Source of the DNA: JAICIG01 sp035532215
GTDB lineage: Bacteria > Planctomycetota > Planctomycetia > Pirellulales > JAICIG01
Direction of reading: 5' to 3'
Assembly: GCA_035532215.1 (NCBI GenBank)
Contig: DATKRK010000112.1
Coordinates: forward strand, 1 to 15,435
DNA: 15,435 nt
In this document: one piece after another, positions 9,099-15,435 of the stretch
Numbering within the stretch: the first letter of the stretch is position 1
How the letters are laid out: each line of letters starts with the position of its first letter
Program-made: the position numbers and the translations under genes
The notes under the pieces: generated by a model
The model's input: only the letters and a program-made list of their open reading frames with translations
The model's database searches: none
What the model was told of the DNA's origin: nothing

Positions 9099-9965
9099 TT
9101 AGTCGACTTGCGGCCGATCAAGACGCGTAAAACGGATCTGGGTCGTCGGGTTTCCAGTAAACGTAGTCCTCATGTCTAACTCGTACGCCCTCTGCATGTC
9201 ATCTCGTAATTCATCTTCAGTTTTTGCGTCCAAACCCAGGCCGCTGTACTTACCGCCTCCAATGTAGACAACATTCTCCCCTTGCCACATTGCGTTCGTC
9301 CTCCTCCTGGCTCGGCACTGTTCGAGATAGTCGTCCTTATTCTTAAAATACCGATAATCTCCAGGTATCACGGTATTCGTGTCGGAGGCGGCCTGAAAGA
9401 TCCCCAGACCAGCCAGGTTCAGGGAGCCGGCAGGGTGGCGCTGGTCAAAATCGTCTGCCGACACCGCATTTCGCTCTCCGATTAAATAGGCGGCATTAAT
9501 GGCTCCCAAGCATTCGCCTCGCGCCGCGCCCGTTACTAACTGAACCACGGCATCTGACGATTTCGAGCCAGGAGCCGACCGAAATAGAAAAGTTCTTGGG
9601 GCGGTGCCTTTTGTCCAGAGGGGGCCCGGAGGAGTAACAGGGATGTTCTCGCTTGGGTTCCAGTAGTTGTAGTTTATCGCGCCCGCATTCATGCTTGTCA
9701 TTGCTTGAATCGTGCCGATGCGGAAGTCCCAATGTATGACAGCGCTATCACGATTGTCAAACGAAAACGTCTCCGTCGACCCGTTCATGGCATCGTATAT
9801 CTCTCGCCGAACGGGGTCCTCAAGCGCCTTGATAGCAGCTATGTCCGTCCCGTTGAATGCCGGGTCGTTCTGGTTAGCGGGCGGAACCGTCAAGTATTTT
9901 ATCGTGCTCTGATAATTGGCGTCCGTCTCCGTCATCTGGACGCCATCAACAACTAATCCTGGCAT
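9099..9965 (-). CDS. Protein-glutamine gamma-glutamyltransferase (Bacillus Tgl-like)
   Basis: 288 residues, slightly longer than the roughly 245 of Bacillus Tgl. Catalytic Cys152 lies in ARGECLGAINAAYLIGE, preceded by Glu151. A second possible catalytic partner, Glu230, lies in MWQGENVVYIGGGKYSGLGL, just as Bacillus Tgl has a Glu-Cys pair and a WQGENV motif. FDQRHPAGSLNLAGLGIFQA and VIPGDYRYFKNKDD also fit that family. The enzyme would crosslink Gln and Lys side chains of proteins with release of ammonia. No signal peptide is visible, so it acts in the cytoplasm unless exported by another route. The ATG at 9965 has GAGGG about 8 nt upstream. It sits 77 nt downstream of GT2 copy A, inside a low-G+C stretch, suggesting it arrived together with the C-terminal domain of that protein. 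Confidence 0.75.
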   Translation of the reverse strand: MPGLVVDGVQMTETDANYQSTIKYLTVPPANQNDPAFNGTDIAAIKALEDPVRREIYDAMNGSTETFSFDNRDSAVIHWDFRIGTIQAMTSMNAGAINYNYWNPSENIPVTPPGPLWTKGTAPRTFLFRSAPGSKSSDAVVQLVTGAARGECLGAINAAYLIGERNAVSADDFDQRHPAGSLNLAGLGIFQAASDTNTVIPGDYRYFKNKDDYLEQCRARRRTNAMWQGENVVYIGGGKYSGLGLDAKTEDELRDDMQRAYELDMRTTFTGNPTTQIRFTRLDRPQVD

Positions 9966-10042
9966 GGCCGTTGCCCTCGGATGTATTCGGTTTAGTCACC
10001 CTGGTTGGAACCCGGTACATCGGACGCTCAGCGTAGACGCAA

Positions 10043-12343
10043 TCAGGCCGCAGGCGCATTAAGATCCACACTACCTACATCCACGCGAATCCGAACATAT
10101 TTCGTCTGACCACCGAGCGTGTATCCCATGTCAATTACAAAACGCCCTAAATCGTCGACGGTCATGCCAAAATCAGGCGAAGTCGTACCCGTCAGGCTGA
10201 CATTGACAGTGGGGGTGGACGCTGTGAGTTGCCATAACACAGAGTCTGGCGGTGGGATAAGAGTTCCGGCGGCATGCAATTCAATCGGAATAACTGGGTC
10301 AAATTCCACACCAGCTTGGCCTGCAAATGGTTCCTGCGATGGATTGGTGACCGTGATTTCAATCGCCGGTATCACCCTGTTAAAAGAGTCGTATAGCGTT
10401 GTTAGCAGTGCGGTAGCGCTCCTGCCATGCACGACGTTGATCTCCAGCGTTGATGTGAGAATCGTCTTTTGAGACGTCGTCATTACATCAGAAGCTGCAG
10501 CCCAGTACACAACGGCTGGCATCGAAGACACAGTGGCGCTGTCACTGGGCGGAAACGTGTCATCATAGAAGTCTGAAGGCACGTCATTAGAAGACACGCG
10601 AAGCAGTGTTACAAGCGAAGTGGGGAGGTTATCGATTCGCAATCTGTAGTAAATATAGTCCGGTAGCGGATCGGGAATCGCATTGCTATACGTTGGCTTG
10701 TCGGGAGCAAGATTTGGCTCGTTTGGCGGGAATACCGCTTGCCCGGCGACTAAGAGAGTCTCTTTGGGATAGGCAGACGTGAAATCTACCTTCAGCCCTG
10801 ATGAATCTTGCATGGAGAAATCAGCTAGGCGAGCATGAATCTCGTCACGACAGACCTCGCCTCCGGACTCGTTCATGTAGACGAGTGAAAAAACGAAATC
10901 GGGGTCAACAATAAGAGCATCAAACCAGACATCAACGCTTCCCGTAGCAAGGCCAGCTAGGTCCCCATTTGGATTTGCGAGGTCAACCGATAGATCATTG
11001 AGACGCGTACCATCTGCCTTAAACAATCGTACGGCATCGGGGTTCGATAAGACAATTGCGATGGAACCACTAGTTGAACTGGTATTTAAGTTGCGAAGCG
11101 TAATGCGAGCCAGATCGTCATCCACACCGGTGAGATCCGCCGTTGGGATGTCGAAGTCATACACCAGCCCAGGCCCCAGGAGAGTCCTATCGCGATCATT
11201 GTTCGTAAGGATTAGGTATTTGTTCGCATCGGCGAGCCGCTTGATTTCGTCCGGAACCGGCTGGCCGAAATAGTTCCCAGTCCTGTGGGCGGTCAACTGC
11301 ACATTACAAGGCGGTGGACTCGGGCTCGGACTTGGCTCGGCGAACAGCGCCTGCGGCAGGCTTCCCGCGGCGGTCGCCGCCAAACGCGGCCATTCCAGCC
11401 CGAAGCGTTCGGCGTACCAGAATTCGTCCCGTCGGCGATGGCCGAGCAGCATCGTGCGCTCGTGCTCGACACTGGCCCGGTCGGCTTGAAACGATTCCCA
11501 GGCCAAAGCCCAGAGCCCTTCGGGATGATCGGCGATGCGGCCGACGTGCCGGGCGCGGCAGCGGTCCACCCAATCGGACCACGTCGCCTCGGTGAAATTC
11601 TTGCGGGCCATCCGCAACTGGTTGGCCAGCAAGTGCTCCATCGGCACGGAGAAGTTGTCGAAGGCGGCGCGGAAGCGATGGCCGATCACGGCGTCGGGGT
11701 CGTGCAGGATCGGACAGCCCATCAGCCAACTCTTCAGGCCGAAATCGAGGTCTTCGACGCCCCAGTACCGCATGTGGGAGTCGAAGCCGCCGAGACTCTC
11801 GTAGAGTTCGCGGCCGACGGCCAGCGCGCAGCCGATCAAGGCCGGCGATTCGTAGAACTTCCTCGACCCTTTCCACACGCCGCGCAGTTCGCCCAGCGGC
11901 AGCCAGCCGCAGTGAAATTCTTCCAAATCCAGAAAGTAACCGTGGCCAATCTGAGAGGCGGCGTTCTTCCAACGCGGCACGTCGAGCGCGGCAATCGCCG
12001 GCGTGACGATCGCCTCCCCTTTCAATTGCTCGATGTCTTCGACCAGCCGCTGGATGGCGCCTGGCTCCGGCTTCGTGTGGCCGTCCAGAAACACAAGGGT
12101 TTCCCCGCGTGCGTGGCGGGCGCCAAGCGCCTTCGTGGGTGAAGCGCCTTGTCGCTCGTCATTGCGGAACAGGCGAATCTGCGGGAACCGGCGCGACGCT
12201 TCCTCGACCGAACCATCGAACGACGCATCGTCGGCCACGATGATTTCGCGGTCGAAACCGGCCGTCGTCTCGAAGCACGACGCCAGAGTCCGCCACAACC
12301 GCTCGCCTTCCTGATGCGAGGCGACGATGATGCTAGCACGCAT
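10043..12343 (-). CDS. GalNAc-transferase-like GT2 (copy A) fused via a Ser-Pro linker to a beta-rich domain
   Basis: 766 residues. Residues 1-335 are a GT2 domain of the polypeptide-GalNAc-transferase kind: ASIIVASHQEGERL, VADDASFDG (36-44), a DxH metal motif in FLDGHTKP (D87, H89), and YWGVEDLDFGLKSWLMGC (193-210), matching the 'WGGEN(L/E)' site. A PSPSPSPPP linker spans 337-345. Residues 346-766 are an unrelated, beta-rich region with an acidic stretch (LTNNDRD, LTGVDDDLARITLRN) and a C-terminal Ig-like pattern (VNVSLTG...DDLGRFVIDMGYTL); I do not recognise a named family. There is no signal peptide. The ATG at 12343 has AAGGGGG 7 nt upstream and a candidate promoter beyond. The GT2 part is about 92% identical to copy B at DNA level, and base composition drops sharply after the linker, so the gene looks like a chimera. 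Confidence 0.85.
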   Translation of the reverse strand: MRASIIVASHQEGERLWRTLASCFETTAGFDREIIVADDASFDGSVEEASRRFPQIRLFRNDERQGASPTKALGARHARGETLVFLDGHTKPEPGAIQRLVEDIEQLKGEAIVTPAIAALDVPRWKNAASQIGHGYFLDLEEFHCGWLPLGELRGVWKGSRKFYESPALIGCALAVGRELYESLGGFDSHMRYWGVEDLDFGLKSWLMGCPILHDPDAVIGHRFRAAFDNFSVPMEHLLANQLRMARKNFTEATWSDWVDRCRARHVGRIADHPEGLWALAWESFQADRASVEHERTMLLGHRRRDEFWYAERFGLEWPRLAATAAGSLPQALFAEPSPSPSPPPCNVQLTAHRTGNYFGQPVPDEIKRLADANKYLILTNNDRDRTLLGPGLVYDFDIPTADLTGVDDDLARITLRNLNTSSTSGSIAIVLSNPDAVRLFKADGTRLNDLSVDLANPNGDLAGLATGSVDVWFDALIVDPDFVFSLVYMNESGGEVCRDEIHARLADFSMQDSSGLKVDFTSAYPKETLLVAGQAVFPPNEPNLAPDKPTYSNAIPDPLPDYIYYRLRIDNLPTSLVTLLRVSSNDVPSDFYDDTFPPSDSATVSSMPAVVYWAAASDVMTTSQKTILTSTLEINVVHGRSATALLTTLYDSFNRVIPAIEITVTNPSQEPFAGQAGVEFDPVIPIELHAAGTLIPPPDSVLWQLTASTPTVNVSLTGTTSPDFGMTVDDLGRFVIDMGYTLGGQTKYVRIRVDVGSVDLNAPAA
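11309..11335 (-). repeat. Ser-Pro linker of GT2 copy A
   Basis: Short tandem TCNCCN-type units encode PSPSPSPPP. This is the boundary between the conserved GT2 module and the unrelated C-terminal domain, and also the boundary between high- and low-G+C DNA. The equivalent linker in copy B is longer. Confidence 0.75.
11341..11954 (-). repeat. Long direct repeat, GT2 module copy A
   Basis: Aligned by eye to 14822-15435 at a constant offset of 3481 with no gaps. I count 48 mismatches in 614 bases, about 92% identity, with most changes silent (8 residue differences). The repeat continues to the left through the Ser-Pro linker and probably to the right beyond 11954, where copy B leaves the window. 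Confidence 0.9.
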
Positions 12344-12409
12344 CGGAACACCCCCTTTTCAAAGCCGACTCGGTTCCAAGACCCAGACCGGGTCACGAAT
12401 GGCAAGCGT

Positions 12410-12437
12410 ATTGTAGCCGATGAAGAGGCCGAGGCAA
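12410..12437 (-). promoter_or_regulatory. Candidate sigma-70-type promoter for GT2 copy A
   Basis: On the minus strand TTGCCT (12432-12437) and TACAAT (12410-12415) are 16 nt apart, four and five matches to consensus, with the -10 box 67 nt from the start codon at 12343. It lies in the 260-nt gap after the WD40 gene, which holds nothing else I can support. Confidence 0.4.
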
Positions 12438-12603
12438 GAGAATTGCGCGAGATTAGCCGCCGACCCGCCGACTGTAGCGGGCGAGGTCATACATTGTCGC
12501 TTCCGTTGCTTTGACTCCAAGTCGGCGGCAGAATTTACGACGACGGTTGCAGCAGAAAAACCGTCAACGGCTTGAAATCGCACCAAAAGTGCGGATGGTC
12601 CAT

Positions 12604-13980
12604 TTATTCGCTCCAGTCGTATGAAGAGCGCGCGTCGTCGAAGAGTTTGAGGGTGCGGACTGTTTTGCCGTTCTCGGAGTCGTAGATCACGAACTCCGAG
12701 CCGCCGACGAGGAATGTCTTGCTGTCGGGCGAAAAGCCGAGCATCCGTCCCCACTTCGGGAGCTTGATTCTGGCGATTTCTTCGCCTGTGCTGATGTCGA
12801 AGAGGCGCACCTCCGGTTTATCCTCCGGGTTAGAACCCGATTCAATCGCCAGACGGCTGTTGTCCGGACTGACGATCGCAGTTTGTGGAGTCGATTGGCT
12901 GCTCTTTGCTCCCGAGGTCATCTTTCCGGATTTGATATCCAGAATCTGGATCTCGCCGCTACCGGATGGAATCGCCACGACTTTGCTCCCGTCATGGGTC
13001 CAGGTTTCACCCCAGAATCTCAGACCGTATTCGGGTTTCAGGCCGTGTTCGACGCTCTGAACGACTCGGCCGGTTTCAAGGTCGATCAGTCTGGCCCTGT
13101 TGAACCCGACAGCCCCCGACGAGATTTCGGTTCTCGATTCAAAAGACGCCAACGCTCCGTTCGAAGTGAAACGATGCCCGTCTCCGAACTTCGCCTCGTC
13201 CCGGGTGACCCTTCCGATCTCCCGTCCGTCGCTGCTGTTGAAGATGATTCCGCCGCTCGAGTTGTAGGGCAAAAACGCGCCGTTGACGATAAGAACGAAA
13301 CGATGCCCGTCAGGCGAGAAATGTAACGTGTGCCGCTTAGGGTCATTGTACTCGCCCAGCTTGGCCTTCACGAGTTGACGACCTGTAAACGTCTCCCAGA
13401 CGGCGGCGTCGAACTCGGGCGCGGTCCCCAATTGCCGAACCCCTGCGGCGCCCCAACCGGGCTTGGGTATACCCGTGCCGGGCCGCTGCGTGAAGGCAAC
13501 GATCTTTCTTCCATCCAGGCTGAATTCTCCCGCGACTTGGCCGTTGAAGCTATTCCTTTCTCGTCCCGCGTCCAAGTTCCAGAGAATGATGCGAGTATCT
13601 CTGGATATAAGTGGTAGCATCGGTCCGGGAGGCATAAAAGAGCTGCTGAGCGCATGATGACCATCGGGGCTGAATTGAACGGCGACGATCCGCTCTCTGT
13701 GCCCTTTCATCCTGTGGAGCAGCTTGCCGGTCGTTGCATCCCACAAACAGACGTCATAGCCGATATGGCCAAGAATCCGTTTCCCTTCGTAGTCCCAGCT
13801 CCTGTGCGGCCTTTCGATGCTCTGCTTCCATTGCACCAGTTCGTCTGACATCGGCTGCGCCGACAATGATTGGCAGGACGCATCGAAACACAAAATGATT
13901 CCGGCGATGGCAAAACCGGCTCGCAACGTGTGCTGAAGGCCCTCTCTTTCACATTGGCGCTCTACTGTGTGTCCAGCCAT
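12604..13980 (-). CDS. Secreted WD40-like repeat protein
   Basis: 458 residues from the ATG at 13980; the frame is open to 14097 but that part lies inside the preceding gene. A hydrophobic segment at 21-32 (AGFAIAGIILCF) followed by SLSAQ reads as a signal peptide with a somewhat long N-region, so a later start cannot be excluded. The rest is a beta-propeller of WD40 type, with repeated units such as YDVCLWDATTGKLLHRMKGH, IVAVQFSPDGHHALSSS, AAVWETFTGRQLV, IQILDIKSGKM and VRLFDISTGEEIARIKL. The repeats are degenerate: GH and WD pairs are only partly kept. WD40 propellers bind other proteins. The start overlaps the end of GT2 copy B by 19 nt, suggesting translational coupling and a shared job with that fusion protein. 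Base composition is lower than in the GT2 modules. Confidence 0.8.
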   Translation of the reverse strand: MAGHTVERQCEREGLQHTLRAGFAIAGIILCFDASCQSLSAQPMSDELVQWKQSIERPHRSWDYEGKRILGHIGYDVCLWDATTGKLLHRMKGHRERIVAVQFSPDGHHALSSSFMPPGPMLPLISRDTRIILWNLDAGRERNSFNGQVAGEFSLDGRKIVAFTQRPGTGIPKPGWGAAGVRQLGTAPEFDAAVWETFTGRQLVKAKLGEYNDPKRHTLHFSPDGHRFVLIVNGAFLPYNSSGGIIFNSSDGREIGRVTRDEAKFGDGHRFTSNGALASFESRTEISSGAVGFNRARLIDLETGRVVQSVEHGLKPEYGLRFWGETWTHDGSKVVAIPSGSGEIQILDIKSGKMTSGAKSSQSTPQTAIVSPDNSRLAIESGSNPEDKPEVRLFDISTGEEIARIKLPKWGRMLGFSPDSKTFLVGGSEFVIYDSENGKTVRTLKLFDDARSSYDWSE

Positions 13981-15435
13981 TTGATCAGCTCGTCGAGTTG
14001 GATTTTGATCGCTTTTGTGGCATTCGCCAGGGTTATATCGTAGTCGACATGCGTGTGCCACCCGGCCTTGCAGGAGTCCTTCCATGCATCGTACCAAACC
14101 GCATGGTATCCCGCATAAGCCGACACATAGTTATCGGGCGCGGTGCCTTGTACGACTGTGGCTATTTGCGGATCTAAGTCGGCTGCAGCGAACTTTGCAG
14201 CCAGCGCCGCCTTGATTGTGGTTTGCAGACCCTTCGTGGCGGCTGATGCCTCGCGCTCGAAGCCTGCAACTTCTGTAGCGTCCGGCGGCTCACCGTCCAC
14301 CGGACCGTGACCGGCGTTTGGCCCCATAAGCTTCGCGGGATCAGTGGCGCTCCCACCGATATACGGCGGTCGGCCTTGGTTCCAAGGTGGCGAGACTTCC
14401 CAGTCGGATCTCTTCAGGTTCGTGGACCCGATTTCCAGCAGCCAGGTCTTTTCTTTTTTGCGTCTGCTCGTGGTCATGACCGCGATGGGCGTGTACTTTT
14501 TCATGAGTTTCCAGAAGGTATCGGACGTCAGCGGATAGTCCACCTGCCACGCCCCTGCGCCACCTCCCCAGTTTTTATCCTGACCAGGGACATAGTTTCC
14601 CTTACCAGGGAACTCGGTTGCGATGGTTACGATCCCATATCCGGTGTTGTCGTAATTGTCGATGATGTATTCGCCGAGCGTTCCTATCGCCGCCGACTTG
14701 AATTGGTTAAGCATTCCGTTCGGCTGTTCGCTGTTCGTCGGCGGCCAGTAACCAGAAATAAGAATCGTTTTCCCTGGTGGTGGCGGACTGGGGCTTGGGC
14801 TTGGACTAGGACTCGGTTCGGCGAACAGCGCTTGCGGCAAGCTTCCCGCGGCGGTTGCCGCCAGCCGCGGCCATTCGAGGCCGAATCGCTCGGCATACCA
14901 GAATTCATCGCGCGGGCGGTGGCCGAGCAGCATCGTGCGCTCGTGCTCGACGCTGGCCCGGCCGGCTTGAAACAATTCCCAGGCTAAGGCCCAGAGCCCT
15001 TCGGGATGGTCGGCGATGCGGCCGACGTGCCGGGCGCGGCAGCGGTCCACCCAGTCGGACCACGTCGCCTCAGTGAAATTCTTGCGTGCCATCCGCAACT
15101 GATTGGCCAGCAAGTGCTCCATCGGCACGGAGAAGTTGTCGAAGGCGGCGCGGAAGCGATGCCCGATCACGGCGTCGGGGTCGTGCAGGATCGGGCAGCC
15201 CATCAGCCAACTCTTCAGGCCGAAATCGAGGTCTTCCACGCCCCAGTACCGCATCTGCGAATCGAAGCCGCCGAGATTCTCGTAGAGTTCGCGCCCGACG
15301 GCCAGCGCGCAGCCGATCAAGGCCGGCGATTCATAGAACTTCCGCGGCCCTTTCCACGTGCCGCGCAGCTCGCCCAGCGGCAGCCAGCCGCAATGAAACT
15401 CTTCCAGCTCCAGAAAATAGCCGTGGCCGATTTGC
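13962..15435 (-). CDS. GalNAc-transferase-like GT2 (copy B, partial) fused to a pyroglutamyl-peptidase-I-like domain
   Basis: The N-terminus lies beyond the right edge; 490 residues are visible, the first full codon being Gln at 15432-15434. The GT2 part is nearly identical to copy A (YWGVEDLDFGLKSWLMGC kept), followed by a PSPSPSPSPSPPPP-like linker (14775-14816). The C-terminal 270 residues resemble pyroglutamyl peptidase I (family C15): ILISGYWPPTN at the start, KKYTPIAVMTT...WLLEIGSTNL like the segment carrying the catalytic Glu, DNYVSAYAGYHAVWY like the 'TFVCN..FY' helix, and AGWHTHVDYD like 'GFIHVPY' with the catalytic His. The position of the catalytic Cys appears to be Ser (codon 14121-14123), so the domain may be inactive or use Ser. 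A distant, non-enzymatic relative is possible. The last 19 nt overlap the WD40 gene. Confidence 0.75.
   Translation of the reverse strand, partial: QIGHGYFLELEEFHCGWLPLGELRGTWKGPRKFYESPALIGCALAVGRELYENLGGFDSQMRYWGVEDLDFGLKSWLMGCPILHDPDAVIGHRFRAAFDNFSVPMEHLLANQLRMARKNFTEATWSDWVDRCRARHVGRIADHPEGLWALAWELFQAGRASVEHERTMLLGHRPRDEFWYAERFGLEWPRLAATAAGSLPQALFAEPSPSPSPSPSPPPPGKTILISGYWPPTNSEQPNGMLNQFKSAAIGTLGEYIIDNYDNTGYGIVTIATEFPGKGNYVPGQDKNWGGGAGAWQVDYPLTSDTFWKLMKKYTPIAVMTTSRRKKEKTWLLEIGSTNLKRSDWEVSPPWNQGRPPYIGGSATDPAKLMGPNAGHGPVDGEPPDATEVAGFEREASAATKGLQTTIKAALAAKFAAADLDPQIATVVQGTAPDNYVSAYAGYHAVWYDAWKDSCKAGWHTHVDYDITLANATKAIKIQLDELIKWLDTQ
14775..14816 (-). repeat. Ser-Pro linker of GT2 copy B
   Basis: Tandem Ser-Pro codons encode 14 residues, five more than in copy A. 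The two linkers therefore differ in repeat number while the flanking GT2 modules have no indels at all, so this is the length-variable joint of the fusion. Confidence 0.75.
14822..15435 (-). repeat. Long direct repeat, GT2 module copy B
   Basis: Gap-free counterpart of 11341-11954, same orientation, cut by the window edge. See copy A for identity. The copies are 3481 bases apart and long enough for homologous recombination, which would delete the WD40 gene and swap which C-terminal domain is attached to which GT2 N-terminus. Confidence 0.9.

Noticed and set aside
11285..12142. A 285-codon plus-strand frame across the GT2 copy A module
   Set aside because: Its sequence is the complement shadow of the GT2 domain; a similar shadow occurs over copy B, as expected when the sense frame is conserved.
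10043..15435. An insertion sequence or transposon explaining the GT2 duplication
   Set aside because: No transposase, terminal inverted repeats or target duplications are visible; the repeat boundary follows a protein-domain boundary instead.

Overview
The window looks like part of a planctomycete chromosome, most likely a Pirellulales-type bacterium. The reasons are a generally high G+C content, a secreted PQQ-like propeller protein translationally coupled to MoxR and DUF58 genes, a DUF983 zinc-ribbon membrane protein, and short palindromic repeats of the 'CCCAGGC..' and 'CCCTCTCCC..' types that litter such genomes. This assignment rests on gene style only; there is no rRNA or marker gene to confirm it.

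Left part (1-5116), ordinary core-like DNA. A repeat-rich leader (1-164) precedes a leftward DUF983 gene (165-539) and a rightward 57-residue membrane protein (735-908). A tightly coupled rightward operon follows: exported TPR/PQQ-propeller protein (987-3218), MoxR AAA+ ATPase (3202-4257) and DUF58 protein (4214-5116), overlapping by 17 and 44 nt. The membrane-anchored vWA proteins that usually follow MoxR-DUF58 are absent; a convergent gene cluster begins 62 nt after the DUF58 stop.

Right part (5179-15435), accessory-looking and all on the minus strand. In transcription order: (i) a glycosyltransferase of polypeptide-GalNAc-transferase type (GT2 copy B, entering from beyond the right edge) fused by a Ser-Pro linker to a pyroglutamyl-peptidase-I-like domain; (ii) a secreted WD40-type protein overlapping it by 19 nt; (iii) a second GT2 (copy A) fused by a similar linker to an unrelated beta-rich domain of about 420 residues; (iv) a transglutaminase of the Bacillus Tgl type; (v) an exported MORN/YwqK-repeat protein; (vi) a GT2-GT4 double glycosyltransferase split by a one-base frameshift; (vii) a sulfotransferase.

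The standout is the pair of GT2 modules. Over 614 aligned bases they are about 92% identical without a single indel and differ at only 8 visible residues, yet the protein changes completely just after the Ser-Pro linker, where G+C also falls sharply in copy A. This is the architecture of a conserved carrier module with exchangeable C-terminal domains, each followed by its own small partner gene or genes. I infer a modular, polymorphic system concerned with glycosylation and protein modification; I know of no named system that matches it. The sulfotransferase and the GT2-GT4 enzyme would fit sulfated surface glycan synthesis next to it.
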